A DNA stretch of 60,070 bases, taken from positions 1 through 60,070 of the forward strand of contig CANRSX010000031.1 in assembly GCA_947642555.1 (NCBI GenBank), in the 5' to 3' direction. Position numbers and translations under genes: made by a program. Source of the DNA: an uncultured Roseburia sp. (GTDB lineage Bacteria; Bacillota; Clostridia; Lachnospirales; Lachnospiraceae). Shown piece by piece: positions 22,514 through 30,170 of this stretch. The notes under the pieces were generated by a model, which made no database searches, was not told the origin of the DNA, and saw only the letters and a list, made by a program, of their open reading frames with translations. Within the stretch, counting starts at the first letter, position 1, and every line of letters begins with the position of its first letter.

Positions 22514-22712
22514 AAAAGAGTATTTTGATATTGCTGAGGAAGCATTATTGAAAAAGACATCCTCTGTTTTAAGTTCATTGGCAGGGGATTGTGATACATT
22601 AGGTGATTTGATGAAGTCTATAGCAGAACGGGAAGAAAATGCAGATATTTTAGACGATCATGTTTTAATAGAAGGGCGTTCAATAATTGATGATATAATA
22701 ATGGGAAAATAG
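22506..22712 (+). CDS. Short hypothetical protein, AT-rich islet
   Basis: A 68-residue acidic, helical protein starting at GTG 22506 inside the end of the alarmone-synthetase-like fragment. It does not look like a continuation of that domain in another frame. No family recognised. It ends just before a strong terminator (22722-22758). Overlapping arrangement and AT-rich codons tie it to the two preceding ORFs. Confidence 0.45.
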   Translation: MYKKEYFDIAEEALLKKTSSVLSSLAGDCDTLGDLMKSIAEREENADILDDHVLIEGRSIIDDIIMGK

Positions 22713-22721
22713 AAAGTCTGG

Positions 22722-22758
22722 CGGGGTTCATCACAGTGGGTGGTGAACCCCGTTTTTT
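22722..22758. terminator. Terminator between islet and aldo/keto reductase
   Basis: A 13-bp stem (22722-22734 with 22740-22752, one G-U pair) and six T on the plus strand. It closes the AT-rich islet and lies between convergent genes. Confidence 0.88.
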
Positions 22759-22770
22759 AAAGGTTCATTC

Positions 22771-23892
22771 TTACCGGTCAAAATGCGCCGATACCTTTTT
22801 TAGTGTCTCAATCACAGGCAGATGCTGGGGACATACCTTTTCGCACTGGCCGCAGGCGATGCAGTCCTTCGCCCTTCCGAATTTCTTTGTCAGCACGTCA
22901 TAGTTGGTGTAATTGATCGTCCAGCCCTTCTCGTCCAGCTTCTCCCGCATATCCTCATTATAGAGCGAAAAATACTGCGGGATGGCGATCTTTTTCGGGC
23001 ACCCTTCCGTACAGTACGAGCAGCCGGTGCAGGGCACGGCGATTTGGGAATTGACGATTTCCGCCGCGCGAAATACCAAAGCCTTTTCCTCCTCGTCCAG
23101 GGGCCTGAAATCCTCCATGTAGCTTAAATTGTCCTCCATCTGCTCCATGCTGCTCATCCCGGACAACACCATCATGACATTATCCAGGGAGGCGGCAAAA
23201 CGGATCGCCCAGGAGGGGATCGACATCTCCGGTTCCCGCTCCTTTAACAGACGCTTTGCCTCCACGGGCAGGTCTGCCAGGGTGCCGCCCTTTACCGGCT
23301 CCATCACAATGACGGGAATCTGATGCTTTACCGCCACCTCATAGCATTTCCGGGACTGGATCCAGGGACTTTCCCAGTCCAGGTAATTGATCTGAAGCTG
23401 TACGAATTCCATTTCCGGATGCTTTGTCAGGATTTCGTCCAGAAGCTCCGGGGTGTCGTGAAAGGAGAATCCGATGTGCTTTACGAGCCCCTCTTCCTTT
23501 TTCTCCTGCAGCCAGCGGAAGCAGTCAAATTTCTCAAACTTCGGATAACAGTCCGCCTCGATCCCGTGAAGCAGATAATAGTCAAAATAGCTGACGCCGG
23601 TCTTTTTCAGCTGCTCGTGAATCACCCGATCCCGATCCTCGAAGGAATCAAAAAATCCGGCGTGCAGCTTGGTGGCCAGGGTAAAGCTGTCTCTCGGGTA
23701 GCGGTCCACCAGAGCTTCCTTTGCCATGGGCTCACTCTGAAACCCACAGTACATCCACGCCGTGTCAAAATAGGTAAATCCCCTGCTGATAAATAAATCC
23801 ACCATATTTCTGACCTGCGCGGCATCAATACTTCCCGCCTCATTTTTATCGGTGAGGGGCAGCCTCATCAGTCCGAAACCAAGTTTTTTCAT
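22771..23892 (-). CDS. Aldo/keto reductase with C-terminal [4Fe-4S] ferredoxin domain
   Basis: A 373-residue fusion. Residues 1-270 form an aldo/keto reductase barrel with GLMRLPL, the catalytic FDTAWMY tyrosine region and the lysine of TLATKLH. Residues 280-365 hold two cysteine clusters, CTGCSYCTEGCPKKI and CIACGQCEKVCP, matching 4Fe-4S dicluster domains. This fused type is common in anaerobes and probably links NAD(P)H-dependent carbonyl reduction with ferredoxin-type electron flow. Substrate unknown. Monocistronic, with promoter at 23977-24005 and terminator shared with the islet. Confidence 0.93.
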   Translation of the reverse strand: MKKLGFGLMRLPLTDKNEAGSIDAAQVRNMVDLFISRGFTYFDTAWMYCGFQSEPMAKEALVDRYPRDSFTLATKLHAGFFDSFEDRDRVIHEQLKKTGVSYFDYYLLHGIEADCYPKFEKFDCFRWLQEKKEEGLVKHIGFSFHDTPELLDEILTKHPEMEFVQLQINYLDWESPWIQSRKCYEVAVKHQIPVIVMEPVKGGTLADLPVEAKRLLKEREPEMSIPSWAIRFAASLDNVMMVLSGMSSMEQMEDNLSYMEDFRPLDEEEKALVFRAAEIVNSQIAVPCTGCSYCTEGCPKKIAIPQYFSLYNEDMREKLDEKGWTINYTNYDVLTKKFGRAKDCIACGQCEKVCPQHLPVIETLKKVSAHFDR

Positions 23893-23976
23893 GTATTTCT
23901 CCTTTCCCGTGTGCCTGTTTCAGGCGATTTCTGTCAGATACTTCTGGCTCTGACAGCGTGATATCAGGTTATATCT

Positions 23977-24005
23977 ACTATATAGCGCTCTGAATAAAAT
24001 AGCAA
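23977..24005 (-). promoter_or_regulatory. Promoter of aldo/keto reductase; 316-nt gene-free spacer
   Basis: Minus strand: TTGCTA (24000-24005), 17-nt spacer, TATAGT (23977-23982). The rest of the gene-free stretch 23893-24208 shows no convincing RNA gene or repeat; an in-frame upstream extension of the LytTR gene from 24080 lacks a ribosome-binding site. Confidence 0.7.
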
Positions 24006-24208
24006 ATAGTTAGAAGCGATTTATTTCGATAGAAAAAAACTATGGGAAAGCTGCAGCCTGCCCCGTAAAAACAGGCACCTTGCCGGAATCGGGTTGCATT
24101 TCCTTCGCGGACTGTTTATGCTGTAAATATCACAGAGCGGTAAAGCATATGGGCGCGCCGGTGCACCGGTCTGTGAAGCGACAGAAAACAGTGCGGATGG
24201 GAGAGAGG

Positions 24209-24658
24209 ATGAAACTGACAGCAGAGCAGATTGTCTCCGGGGAAGATGAGATTATCGTGAAATACAGGGAGATGACGCCGGAGCTTTCCGCCCTGATCCA
24301 CCTGCTGAAACAGGGGATGCCGGTGGTGACCGGCCGGGAGGAAGGGCGGCAGTACCGGATCGCGCCCGGGGAGATCTATTATTTTGAGAGTGTGGACGAA
24401 CGCACGTTTGCGTACACGAGAGAGCATACGCTGCAGGTTGCCATGACGCTTGCCGAGGCGGAGGAGCGGCTGGAAAAGTACGGGTTTTTCCGCTGCAACA
24501 AATCGATGGTGCTCAATTTAAACCGGATTGATTCGGTAAAAAACGAGCTGGGCAGCCGGATCAACGCGGCGCTTGACAACGGGGAGCATGTGATCATCTC
24601 ACGTCATTACGCCAGGAGATTCCGGGAGCTGTTAAGGGGAGGTGAGGAAGATGCGTAG
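24209..24658 (+). CDS. LytTR-type DNA-binding regulator
   Basis: A 149-residue single-domain LytTR regulator. The LytTR fold runs from about 50 to 145: IYYFESVDERTFAYT, then RLEKYGFFRCNKSMVLNLNRIDSV and HVIISRHYARRFRELL, all typical. There is no receiver domain. Its N-terminal third matches the short strand-helix seen in the LytTR proteins that pair with DUF3021 membrane proteins. The start follows GGGAGAGAGG; the longer reading from 24080 is disfavoured. It overlaps the next gene by 8 nt and heads a four-gene operon with an ABC exporter, which it probably regulates. Confidence 0.88.
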   Translation: MKLTAEQIVSGEDEIIVKYREMTPELSALIHLLKQGMPVVTGREEGRQYRIAPGEIYYFESVDERTFAYTREHTLQVAMTLAEAEERLEKYGFFRCNKSMVLNLNRIDSVKNELGSRINAALDNGEHVIISRHYARRFRELLRGGEEDA

Positions 24659-25121
24659 ACTGAGAAAGCTGCTAAAGCTGGAGATGGATGTCGAGCTGCT
24701 TTCCTGCGCACACGCCGTCTCCATGATCTGCTTCTACGGGATTGTCATGTGGATCGCGGGGGAGAGGAACGTGCGGATTCTGGTCCTTTTTGAGATGATG
24801 GCGCTTGGCTATGTGAGCGCGTGGACGCAGAGGGCGCTGTTTTTGCGGGAACAGGTGTACAGCCGGACGGAATATGCGGTGTGCGAGGTGCTGTGGAATG
24901 TGATGCCGGCTGTGTTTGTGCCGGCAGTCGCGGAGGTATTCGGCTGGTTTCGGGGCACCCCGGACTGGGCGGCGCTCACCTTTTATCTTCTGATGGGCGG
25001 ATATTATGTGCTGGTGTGGCTGTTTCTTCGTTTTGTGAATTATGAGGAGACCGTGAAGATGAACCGGCAGCTGCGGAGACGGAAGGAGAAGGGGCAGAAG
25101 AAGGGAAAGGAGCAGACATGA
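24651..25121 (+). CDS. DUF3021-like four-helix membrane protein
   Basis: A 156-residue membrane protein with about four hydrophobic segments and a lysine/arginine-rich C terminus. In many Firmicutes the gene next to a single-domain LytTR regulator encodes a DUF3021 protein that inhibits it at the membrane; size, topology and position fit, but the sequence match is not decisive. ATG 24651 follows GGGGAGGTGAGG. It overlaps the ABC ATPase gene by 4 nt. Confidence 0.65.
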   Translation: MRRLRKLLKLEMDVELLSCAHAVSMICFYGIVMWIAGERNVRILVLFEMMALGYVSAWTQRALFLREQVYSRTEYAVCEVLWNVMPAVFVPAVAEVFGWFRGTPDWAALTFYLLMGGYYVLVWLFLRFVNYEETVKMNRQLRRRKEKGQKKGKEQT

Positions 25122-26095
25122 AAAATACGGTAATAGAGCTTTCAGATCTGACAAAGGATTTCGGAAATCACCGCGGGATTTTCGATGTGAATCTTTCGGT
25201 GGAGGAGGGGGAGGTATTCGGATACCTGGGGCCGAACGGCGCGGGAAAGACGACGACGATCCGGCATCTGATGGGATTTTTACGGCCGGATGCGGGAGAA
25301 TGCCGGATGTTCGGGCAGGATTGTTTTACAAATGCCGCGCAGATTGGCGAAAAGAGAGGATATCTCGCGGGGGAACCGGTGTTTTTTTCCGATCTCACCG
25401 GGGAACAGTACCTGGAATTTACAGCGGGGTTAAGGAGGATGAAGAGCAGAAAGCGGATGCATGAGCTGATGGAGCTCTTTGAGATCAGCAGGTTCGGGCC
25501 GGTGCACAAAATGTCAAAGGGCATGCGCCAGAAGCTGGGTCTGATCTGCGCGTTTATGGACGGGCCAGAGGCGGTGATCTTAGACGAGCCGACCAGCGGG
25601 CTTGACCCGCTGATGCAGGGACGTTTTGTGGAGCTGATTCTGGAGGAAAAGAAAAAGGGGACGACGATCCTGATGTCCTCTCATCTGTTTGAGGAGGTAG
25701 AAAAAACCTGTGACCGGGCGGCCATTATCCGCGAGGGGGAGATTGCCGATACACTTGATATGCGAAAGCTCGCCGCGAAGCGGAAAAAGATCTATACGGC
25801 AAAGTTTACGGATGCGGAGGCGGCGAAGGGGTTCGTGCGGCGGCTGGATCCCTCCTGGGACATGCGGACCGCGGACGGGCCGGGGCAGAAGGAAGCCGGG
25901 ATTCCCGGCGTTTCCGTGATACGGTGTCTGGAAAATCAGGTGGAGCTGACTGTTTTTGGTCCGCCTGCCGCGCTTCTTAAGATGCTCTCGGAGGCGAATG
26001 TCGCGGATCTGTCGGTTCGCGCGGAAAGCTTAGAGGAGCTGTTTTTGCAGTACTATGACACCGGAGAACATGGCCCGAAAGGAGAAAACCGATGA
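25118..26095 (+). CDS. ABC transporter ATP-binding protein
   Basis: A 325-residue ABC ATPase. Walker A GPNGAGKTT (38-46), signature SKGMRQK, Walker B VILDEPTSGLD and the switch-histidine region MSSHLFEEVE are intact. A C-terminal extension of about 100 residues follows, as in exporters of the CcmA/drug-export type. It overlaps both neighbours by 4 nt, so with the permease at 26092 it forms one exporter (probably a homodimer of each). Cargo unknown; antimicrobial peptide or lipid export is a common role for such LytTR-linked systems. Confidence 0.93.
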   Translation: MKNTVIELSDLTKDFGNHRGIFDVNLSVEEGEVFGYLGPNGAGKTTTIRHLMGFLRPDAGECRMFGQDCFTNAAQIGEKRGYLAGEPVFFSDLTGEQYLEFTAGLRRMKSRKRMHELMELFEISRFGPVHKMSKGMRQKLGLICAFMDGPEAVILDEPTSGLDPLMQGRFVELILEEKKKGTTILMSSHLFEEVEKTCDRAAIIREGEIADTLDMRKLAAKRKKIYTAKFTDAEAAKGFVRRLDPSWDMRTADGPGQKEAGIPGVSVIRCLENQVELTVFGPPAALLKMLSEANVADLSVRAESLEELFLQYYDTGEHGPKGENR

Positions 26096-26889
26096 TGATA
26101 CCATTATTAAAACGTGATTTCACCGCATGCATCCGGATCTTTCTGATCCTGTTTGCCGTGATCTGTATGTATACCGTGATTATTATTTATCTCTATGATC
26201 CGGAGTTTGCCCATATTTTAAATGATTACCAGGAGCTGCTGCCGGATCTGATGGCAGCGATGGGCATGACCGGCGCCGCCACGAATCTGCTCGAGTGGAT
26301 TCAGGTCTATCTGTACGGATTTGTCATGCTGCTTCTGCCGATGGTGTTTGCAGTGATCCTGATGCAGAAGCTTCTGACCGGTTACATCGACAGCGGGGCC
26401 ATGGCAAATCTTCTCGCGACGCCGAATTCGCGCCGGCAGATCATCCGCACGCAGGCAGCGGCAGCGGTTCTCTGGATGGCGGTTCTGATGGGTGCGGTGA
26501 CGCTGGTGGGGATCATAAGCGCCGGGGCGCTGTTTCCCGGCGAGCTGGATCTCGCAGGATATATCAATCTGAATGCGAGCACCTTCCTGCTGCAGCTTCT
26601 GATCTGCGGGATCGCGTATGCCGCGGCCTGCATGTGCAGCGAGTCCAGACAGTACTATCTGTTCGGCGCAGGGCTTCCGGTCCTCTTTTTTCTGATCCAG
26701 GCGATCGCCAATATGGGGGAAAAGCTGGAATGGTTAAAATTCTTCACGATTTTTACCCTGCTTCCGTGCAACCGGATCGCGCAGGGCGTGGAGGGCGTCT
26801 GGCAGTATAACCTTGCCATGGCTGCGGGCGCAGCGGCGCTGTTTGCATTCGGAAGTATCTGGTTTGAGAAGAGGGAATTATATATATAG
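26092..26889 (+). CDS. ABC-2 type transporter permease
   Basis: A 265-residue membrane protein with about six hydrophobic helices, the normal topology of an ABC-2 exporter subunit, encoded with a 4-nt overlap behind its ATPase. The segment YIDSGAMANLLATPNSRRQIIRTQA is typical of ABC-2 permeases in this group. It is the last gene of the LytTR operon. A 20-nt element shared with the window's right edge begins 3 nt after its stop. Confidence 0.88.
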   Translation: MMIPLLKRDFTACIRIFLILFAVICMYTVIIIYLYDPEFAHILNDYQELLPDLMAAMGMTGAATNLLEWIQVYLYGFVMLLLPMVFAVILMQKLLTGYIDSGAMANLLATPNSRRQIIRTQAAAAVLWMAVLMGAVTLVGIISAGALFPGELDLAGYINLNASTFLLQLLICGIAYAAACMCSESRQYYLFGAGLPVLFFLIQAIANMGEKLEWLKFFTIFTLLPCNRIAQGVEGVWQYNLAMAAGAAALFAFGSIWFEKRELYI

Positions 26890-26891
26890 AA

Positions 26892-26911
26892 GTTCAGCCC
26901 GCGCCATTCGC
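26892..26911 (+). repeat. 20-nt repeat, inverted copy at 59895-59914
   Basis: The 20 nt starting GTTCAGCCCGCGCC are an exact reverse complement of 59895-59914, where they form one arm of a hairpin. Here only the single arm is present, right after the permease stop codon. Confidence 0.85.
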
Positions 26912-26917
26912 ATAATT

Positions 26918-26958
26918 TTGTAAGAAACTTGTAAGAAAACCCACTGCTTTTTTGTAAG
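26918..26958 (+). promoter_or_regulatory. Three TTGTAAG direct repeats upstream of response regulator
   Basis: TTGTAAG occurs at 26918-26924, 26929-26935 and 26952-26958, spaced 11 and 23 nt, i.e. on one face of the helix. OmpR-type regulators bind such tandem repeats. A possible -10, TAAGAT, follows at about 26970. Autoregulation by the downstream response regulator is inferred. Confidence 0.55.
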
Positions 26959-27007
26959 GATGACCGGATAAGATAAAGACAGCTTCAGGGAGAGGAGACA
27001 AAACGGA

Positions 27008-27718
27008 ATGAACGAATGTGTACTGGTCGTGGACGATGACAGGGAGATTGTAAAGGCGATCGCCATTCTGCTGGAACAGGAAGGGTATCAGGTATTAAAG
27101 GCGTACGACGGACTGCAGGCGCTGGATCTTCTGATGACCTGTTCCGTCCAGCTGGTCATCATCGATGTGATGATGCCGAAGCTCGACGGGCTTTCCGCGG
27201 TCATGCGGATCCGAGAGCGGCAGAATCTTCCGATCATTGTCCTTAGCGCCAAGAGCGAGGAGACGGACAAGGTCTTAGGTCTGTCCATGGGTGCGGACGA
27301 TTACGTGGCAAAGCCGTATAACCCGGCGGAGCTTGCGGCCCGCGTCAAAAGCCATCTGCGGCGCTATACCAGCCTCGGCGACATCCATGCAGGCGCATCG
27401 GGCGACGAGATCCGCAACGGCAGGCTCTGTTATCACACGAAGGAGCGCGTGCTCTATGCGGACGGAGAACCGGTCCGTCTGACCGCGACGGAGACGAAGA
27501 TCATGGAGCTTCTGATGCGCAACGCGGGCCGGATTTTTCCGGCGGAGGAGATTTACCGGAGGGTGTGGGAGGAGGACGCCTTCGCGCCCGAAAATACGGT
27601 GATGGTACACATAAGACGCATCCGTGAAAAGATCGAACTCAATCCAAAGGAGCCAGAATACTTAAAGGTGGTGTGGGGAATTGGCTATAAAATTGAAAAA
27701 ATGGAAACAACTCATTAA
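27008..27718 (+). CDS. OmpR/PhoB-family response regulator
   Basis: A 236-residue two-component regulator. The receiver (about 3-118) has DDD near residues 9-11, phospho-acceptor D53 (IIDVMMPKLDG) and the AKPYNP lysine. The winged helix (about 135-232) has RLTATETKIMELLMRNAGRIFPAEEIYRRVWEE and a VHIRRIREKIE recognition helix. It overlaps the following kinase gene by 38 nt. Direct TTGTAAG repeats upstream suggest self-control. Close relatives regulate responses to cell-envelope agents; the signal here is unknown. Confidence 0.94.
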   Translation: MNECVLVVDDDREIVKAIAILLEQEGYQVLKAYDGLQALDLLMTCSVQLVIIDVMMPKLDGLSAVMRIRERQNLPIIVLSAKSEETDKVLGLSMGADDYVAKPYNPAELAARVKSHLRRYTSLGDIHAGASGDEIRNGRLCYHTKERVLYADGEPVRLTATETKIMELLMRNAGRIFPAEEIYRRVWEEDAFAPENTVMVHIRRIREKIELNPKEPEYLKVVWGIGYKIEKMETTH

Positions 27719-30128
27719 CTTTGGCACGTTCTTTCTCGGGGTGAGCCTTACTGTCACAGGCGCGGGGCAGCTGGCGGACCGCTTCTTTGGCTACGGAAGC
27801 CCGGAAAATCCCGCGGAGGTTTTCGAGCAGGATTATCAGAAGACAGAGGAGTTCCGCTGGCGGATGGAGAGTAAATTTTCCGATTTTCTTTCCATGGCGA
27901 CCGGCGATGAGGTCGGATGGGCTTACGGTTCGGGAGGCGCCTGGTATGATTACGGCTTTGCGTCCTACGAGGATTACCTGGCGGCATGTTATGACGGCGA
28001 GGTCCGGGAGGCCGTGGCGGGCAGCTGGTGGGGAAGCACGGATTCCGTTGTCCAGGAAGCCACCAGGGAATACTTGTCGGAAGCGGAAGCGTCATATTCT
28101 GAGATACCGGACGAATGGTTTGAGCTGGAAGTACAGGAAGATGAGGATGCCGGACGGCGGCTTTCCGACGGCATGGAGGAAAAGGAGCGCAGGGAGCTGG
28201 CAAAGGCCGCGGCGGACCGGTATCATGAGGCCATCCGGGAGGATAAAAACCTTCTCTACCGGATTTCCTGTGACGGGAAAGAGCTTTACTCGAATATGGA
28301 AGATGCCGACTGGAAGAAATACGGCGACCCGCTTCCCGACGGCTACAATTTTCTTATGTTCTATGACGGGGTGCATATTCTGGCCCAGAAGGACGGGGAG
28401 GAACTGAACCTCTACGGCGACGGCTATTACCGCGGGGAGGCCGGTCAGTGGTATGTGCCGGGGTACCGGAATGTCGCGGTGGACGAGGAGCTTAAGAAGG
28501 CGCAGATCGTGATGCTCGTGGCAAAAGAGCCGGCGGATTATGTGTATGTGCGGTACGGAAATGACGGCTATTCCAGCTTTGGCAGTCAGCTTTACCAGGT
28601 TGCGCGAAATACCAGGAAGAATTATGAGCAGATGCAGTCCGGCCTGATCTGTCTTGCGGCGGGAGCAGCCCTGCTTGTCGTCAGCGTGTTTTTCCGGAAA
28701 GACAGGAAGGTCTTACATGCCGCGATCGGCCGTTTCCTGGGAAAGATCTGGTTTGAGCCGAAGGCCCTCCTGCTGCTGTTTTTTGTGGCTGTCGTGATCC
28801 TCCCGTTTTTCCGGTATGCGGGATATGAGTATACCTGGCTGTATGAGGAGATGATGTATGGCGGCTACTGGGGGTCAGGTTACACCATGTGGGAGATTTC
28901 ACGGGACCTGCTGCGGGATTTTGCCAGCCTGATCGCAGGCAGTCCGCTGCTGCTTCTTATCCTGGTGTGGGGGATTTATTTCCTGGTGCTGGATGTCCGG
29001 ACAAACGGGAAGCATTTTTTTACAGGCGGTATCTCGCGGCTGGCAAAATGCTTTGAGACGAAATCACTCTCGCTGCCGTTTACGAAGCGGATGGTGTGGA
29101 GGTTCCTTCTGGTGATGCTGGTGAGCGCGGTGCTGATCGTGACGGAATTTGCCCTTGTCGTTTCCATCACCGGAAACGGGATGCTCGCAAATTTTGTGTG
29201 GGGAAACGGTGCGGCGGCAGTGCTGTTGTTTCTGATCCCTCCGGCAGCGTTTGCGGCGGTGTGCGTCTGGTATCTTTCGCGGACCAGAAAGCAGGCGGGA
29301 GAGCTGGAGCGGGTCGCAGGCCGGGTGCGGGCCATTCATGACGGCGACTACGGGGAATCGGAGGATCTCGCCGGCTGTGTGGAGCTAAAGGAGATGGCGG
29401 AGGATCTTGGCGGGATCCGCGAGGGCATGGAAAAGGCGGTGGAGGAGCGCATGAAGAGCGAGCGCATGAAGGTGGAGCTCGTGGCGAATGTCTCCCACGA
29501 CATCCGCACGCCGCTGACCTCGATCATCAGCTATGTCCAGTTCCTGAAACAGGAGCAGGATCTGCCGGACCACGTGAAGGACTACATCAGTATTTTAGAT
29601 GAAAAATCCCAGCGCCTCAACAATATGGTGCAGGATGTGTTTGCGATCAGCAAGGCCGCGTCCGACCAGCTGCCGGTGAAGCTGGAGCGGATCGATTTCG
29701 GCAAGCTGCTGCGGCAGACGCTGGCGGATATGGACGAGCAGATTAAAAAGAGCCCGGTGACGGTCCGTGCGGTGATCCCGGAGCATGAGATCGCGATCCA
29801 GTCGGACGGCAGCCGGATGTACCGGGTGTTCCAGAACCTGATCCAGAATGCGCTTTCCTATTCGCTCGAGGGCTCCAGGGTCTTTGTGGAGCTGCGCGAG
29901 GACGCTTCCTTTGCGGTGGCCTGTATCCGGAATGTATCCAGGCAGGAGCTGGCGAAGGACGCTGATTTTACCGAGCGGTTTGTCCGCGGCGACGCGAGCC
30001 GGACGGACGGCGGCAGCGGCCTGGGGCTCTCCATCGCGAAGAGCTTCACCGAGGCATGCGGCGGCCGGTTTGAGGTGGAGACGAACGCGGATCTGTTTGT
30101 GGTGACCGTGTCGTTTGTGCGGGTGTAG
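27681..30128 (+). CDS. Large polytopic sensor histidine kinase
   Basis: An 815-residue kinase paired with the preceding regulator. One N-terminal membrane helix (about 10-30) is followed by a large external domain (about 30-315) rich in Tyr, Gly and acidic residues. Five or six further membrane helices follow to about 540, then a HAMP-like linker, H-box VSHDIRTPL with H606, N-box QNLIQNALSYS and G-box GGSGLGLSI. The start is TTG at 27681 with only a weak ribosome-binding site (AAGGTGG); the 38-nt overlap suggests coupled translation and the start is uncertain. VanS/BaeS-like catalytic core, unusual sensor part; ligand unknown. Confidence 0.9.
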   Translation: MAIKLKKWKQLINFGTFFLGVSLTVTGAGQLADRFFGYGSPENPAEVFEQDYQKTEEFRWRMESKFSDFLSMATGDEVGWAYGSGGAWYDYGFASYEDYLAACYDGEVREAVAGSWWGSTDSVVQEATREYLSEAEASYSEIPDEWFELEVQEDEDAGRRLSDGMEEKERRELAKAAADRYHEAIREDKNLLYRISCDGKELYSNMEDADWKKYGDPLPDGYNFLMFYDGVHILAQKDGEELNLYGDGYYRGEAGQWYVPGYRNVAVDEELKKAQIVMLVAKEPADYVYVRYGNDGYSSFGSQLYQVARNTRKNYEQMQSGLICLAAGAALLVVSVFFRKDRKVLHAAIGRFLGKIWFEPKALLLLFFVAVVILPFFRYAGYEYTWLYEEMMYGGYWGSGYTMWEISRDLLRDFASLIAGSPLLLLILVWGIYFLVLDVRTNGKHFFTGGISRLAKCFETKSLSLPFTKRMVWRFLLVMLVSAVLIVTEFALVVSITGNGMLANFVWGNGAAAVLLFLIPPAAFAAVCVWYLSRTRKQAGELERVAGRVRAIHDGDYGESEDLAGCVELKEMAEDLGGIREGMEKAVEERMKSERMKVELVANVSHDIRTPLTSIISYVQFLKQEQDLPDHVKDYISILDEKSQRLNNMVQDVFAISKAASDQLPVKLERIDFGKLLRQTLADMDEQIKKSPVTVRAVIPEHEIAIQSDGSRMYRVFQNLIQNALSYSLEGSRVFVELREDASFAVACIRNVSRQELAKDADFTERFVRGDASRTDGGSGLGLSIAKSFTEACGGRFEVETNADLFVVTVSFVRV

Positions 30129-30131
30129 GAG

Positions 30132-30163
30132 ATCGGGGGACAGGCGGATGTCTGTCCCCCGAT
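30132..30163. terminator. Hairpin between convergent kinase and MATE genes
   Basis: A perfect 12-bp stem (30132-30143 with 30152-30163) with an 8-nt loop. There is no clean T run on either side, so it is a weak or factor-assisted terminator at best. Confidence 0.55.
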
Positions 30164-30170
30164 GGAACGT

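Noticed and set aside
22292..22712. Single gene broken by one frameshift
   Set aside because: The 22506-22712 product does not read like the catalytic part of a RelA/SpoT protein, so a simple frameshift would not restore a full gene.
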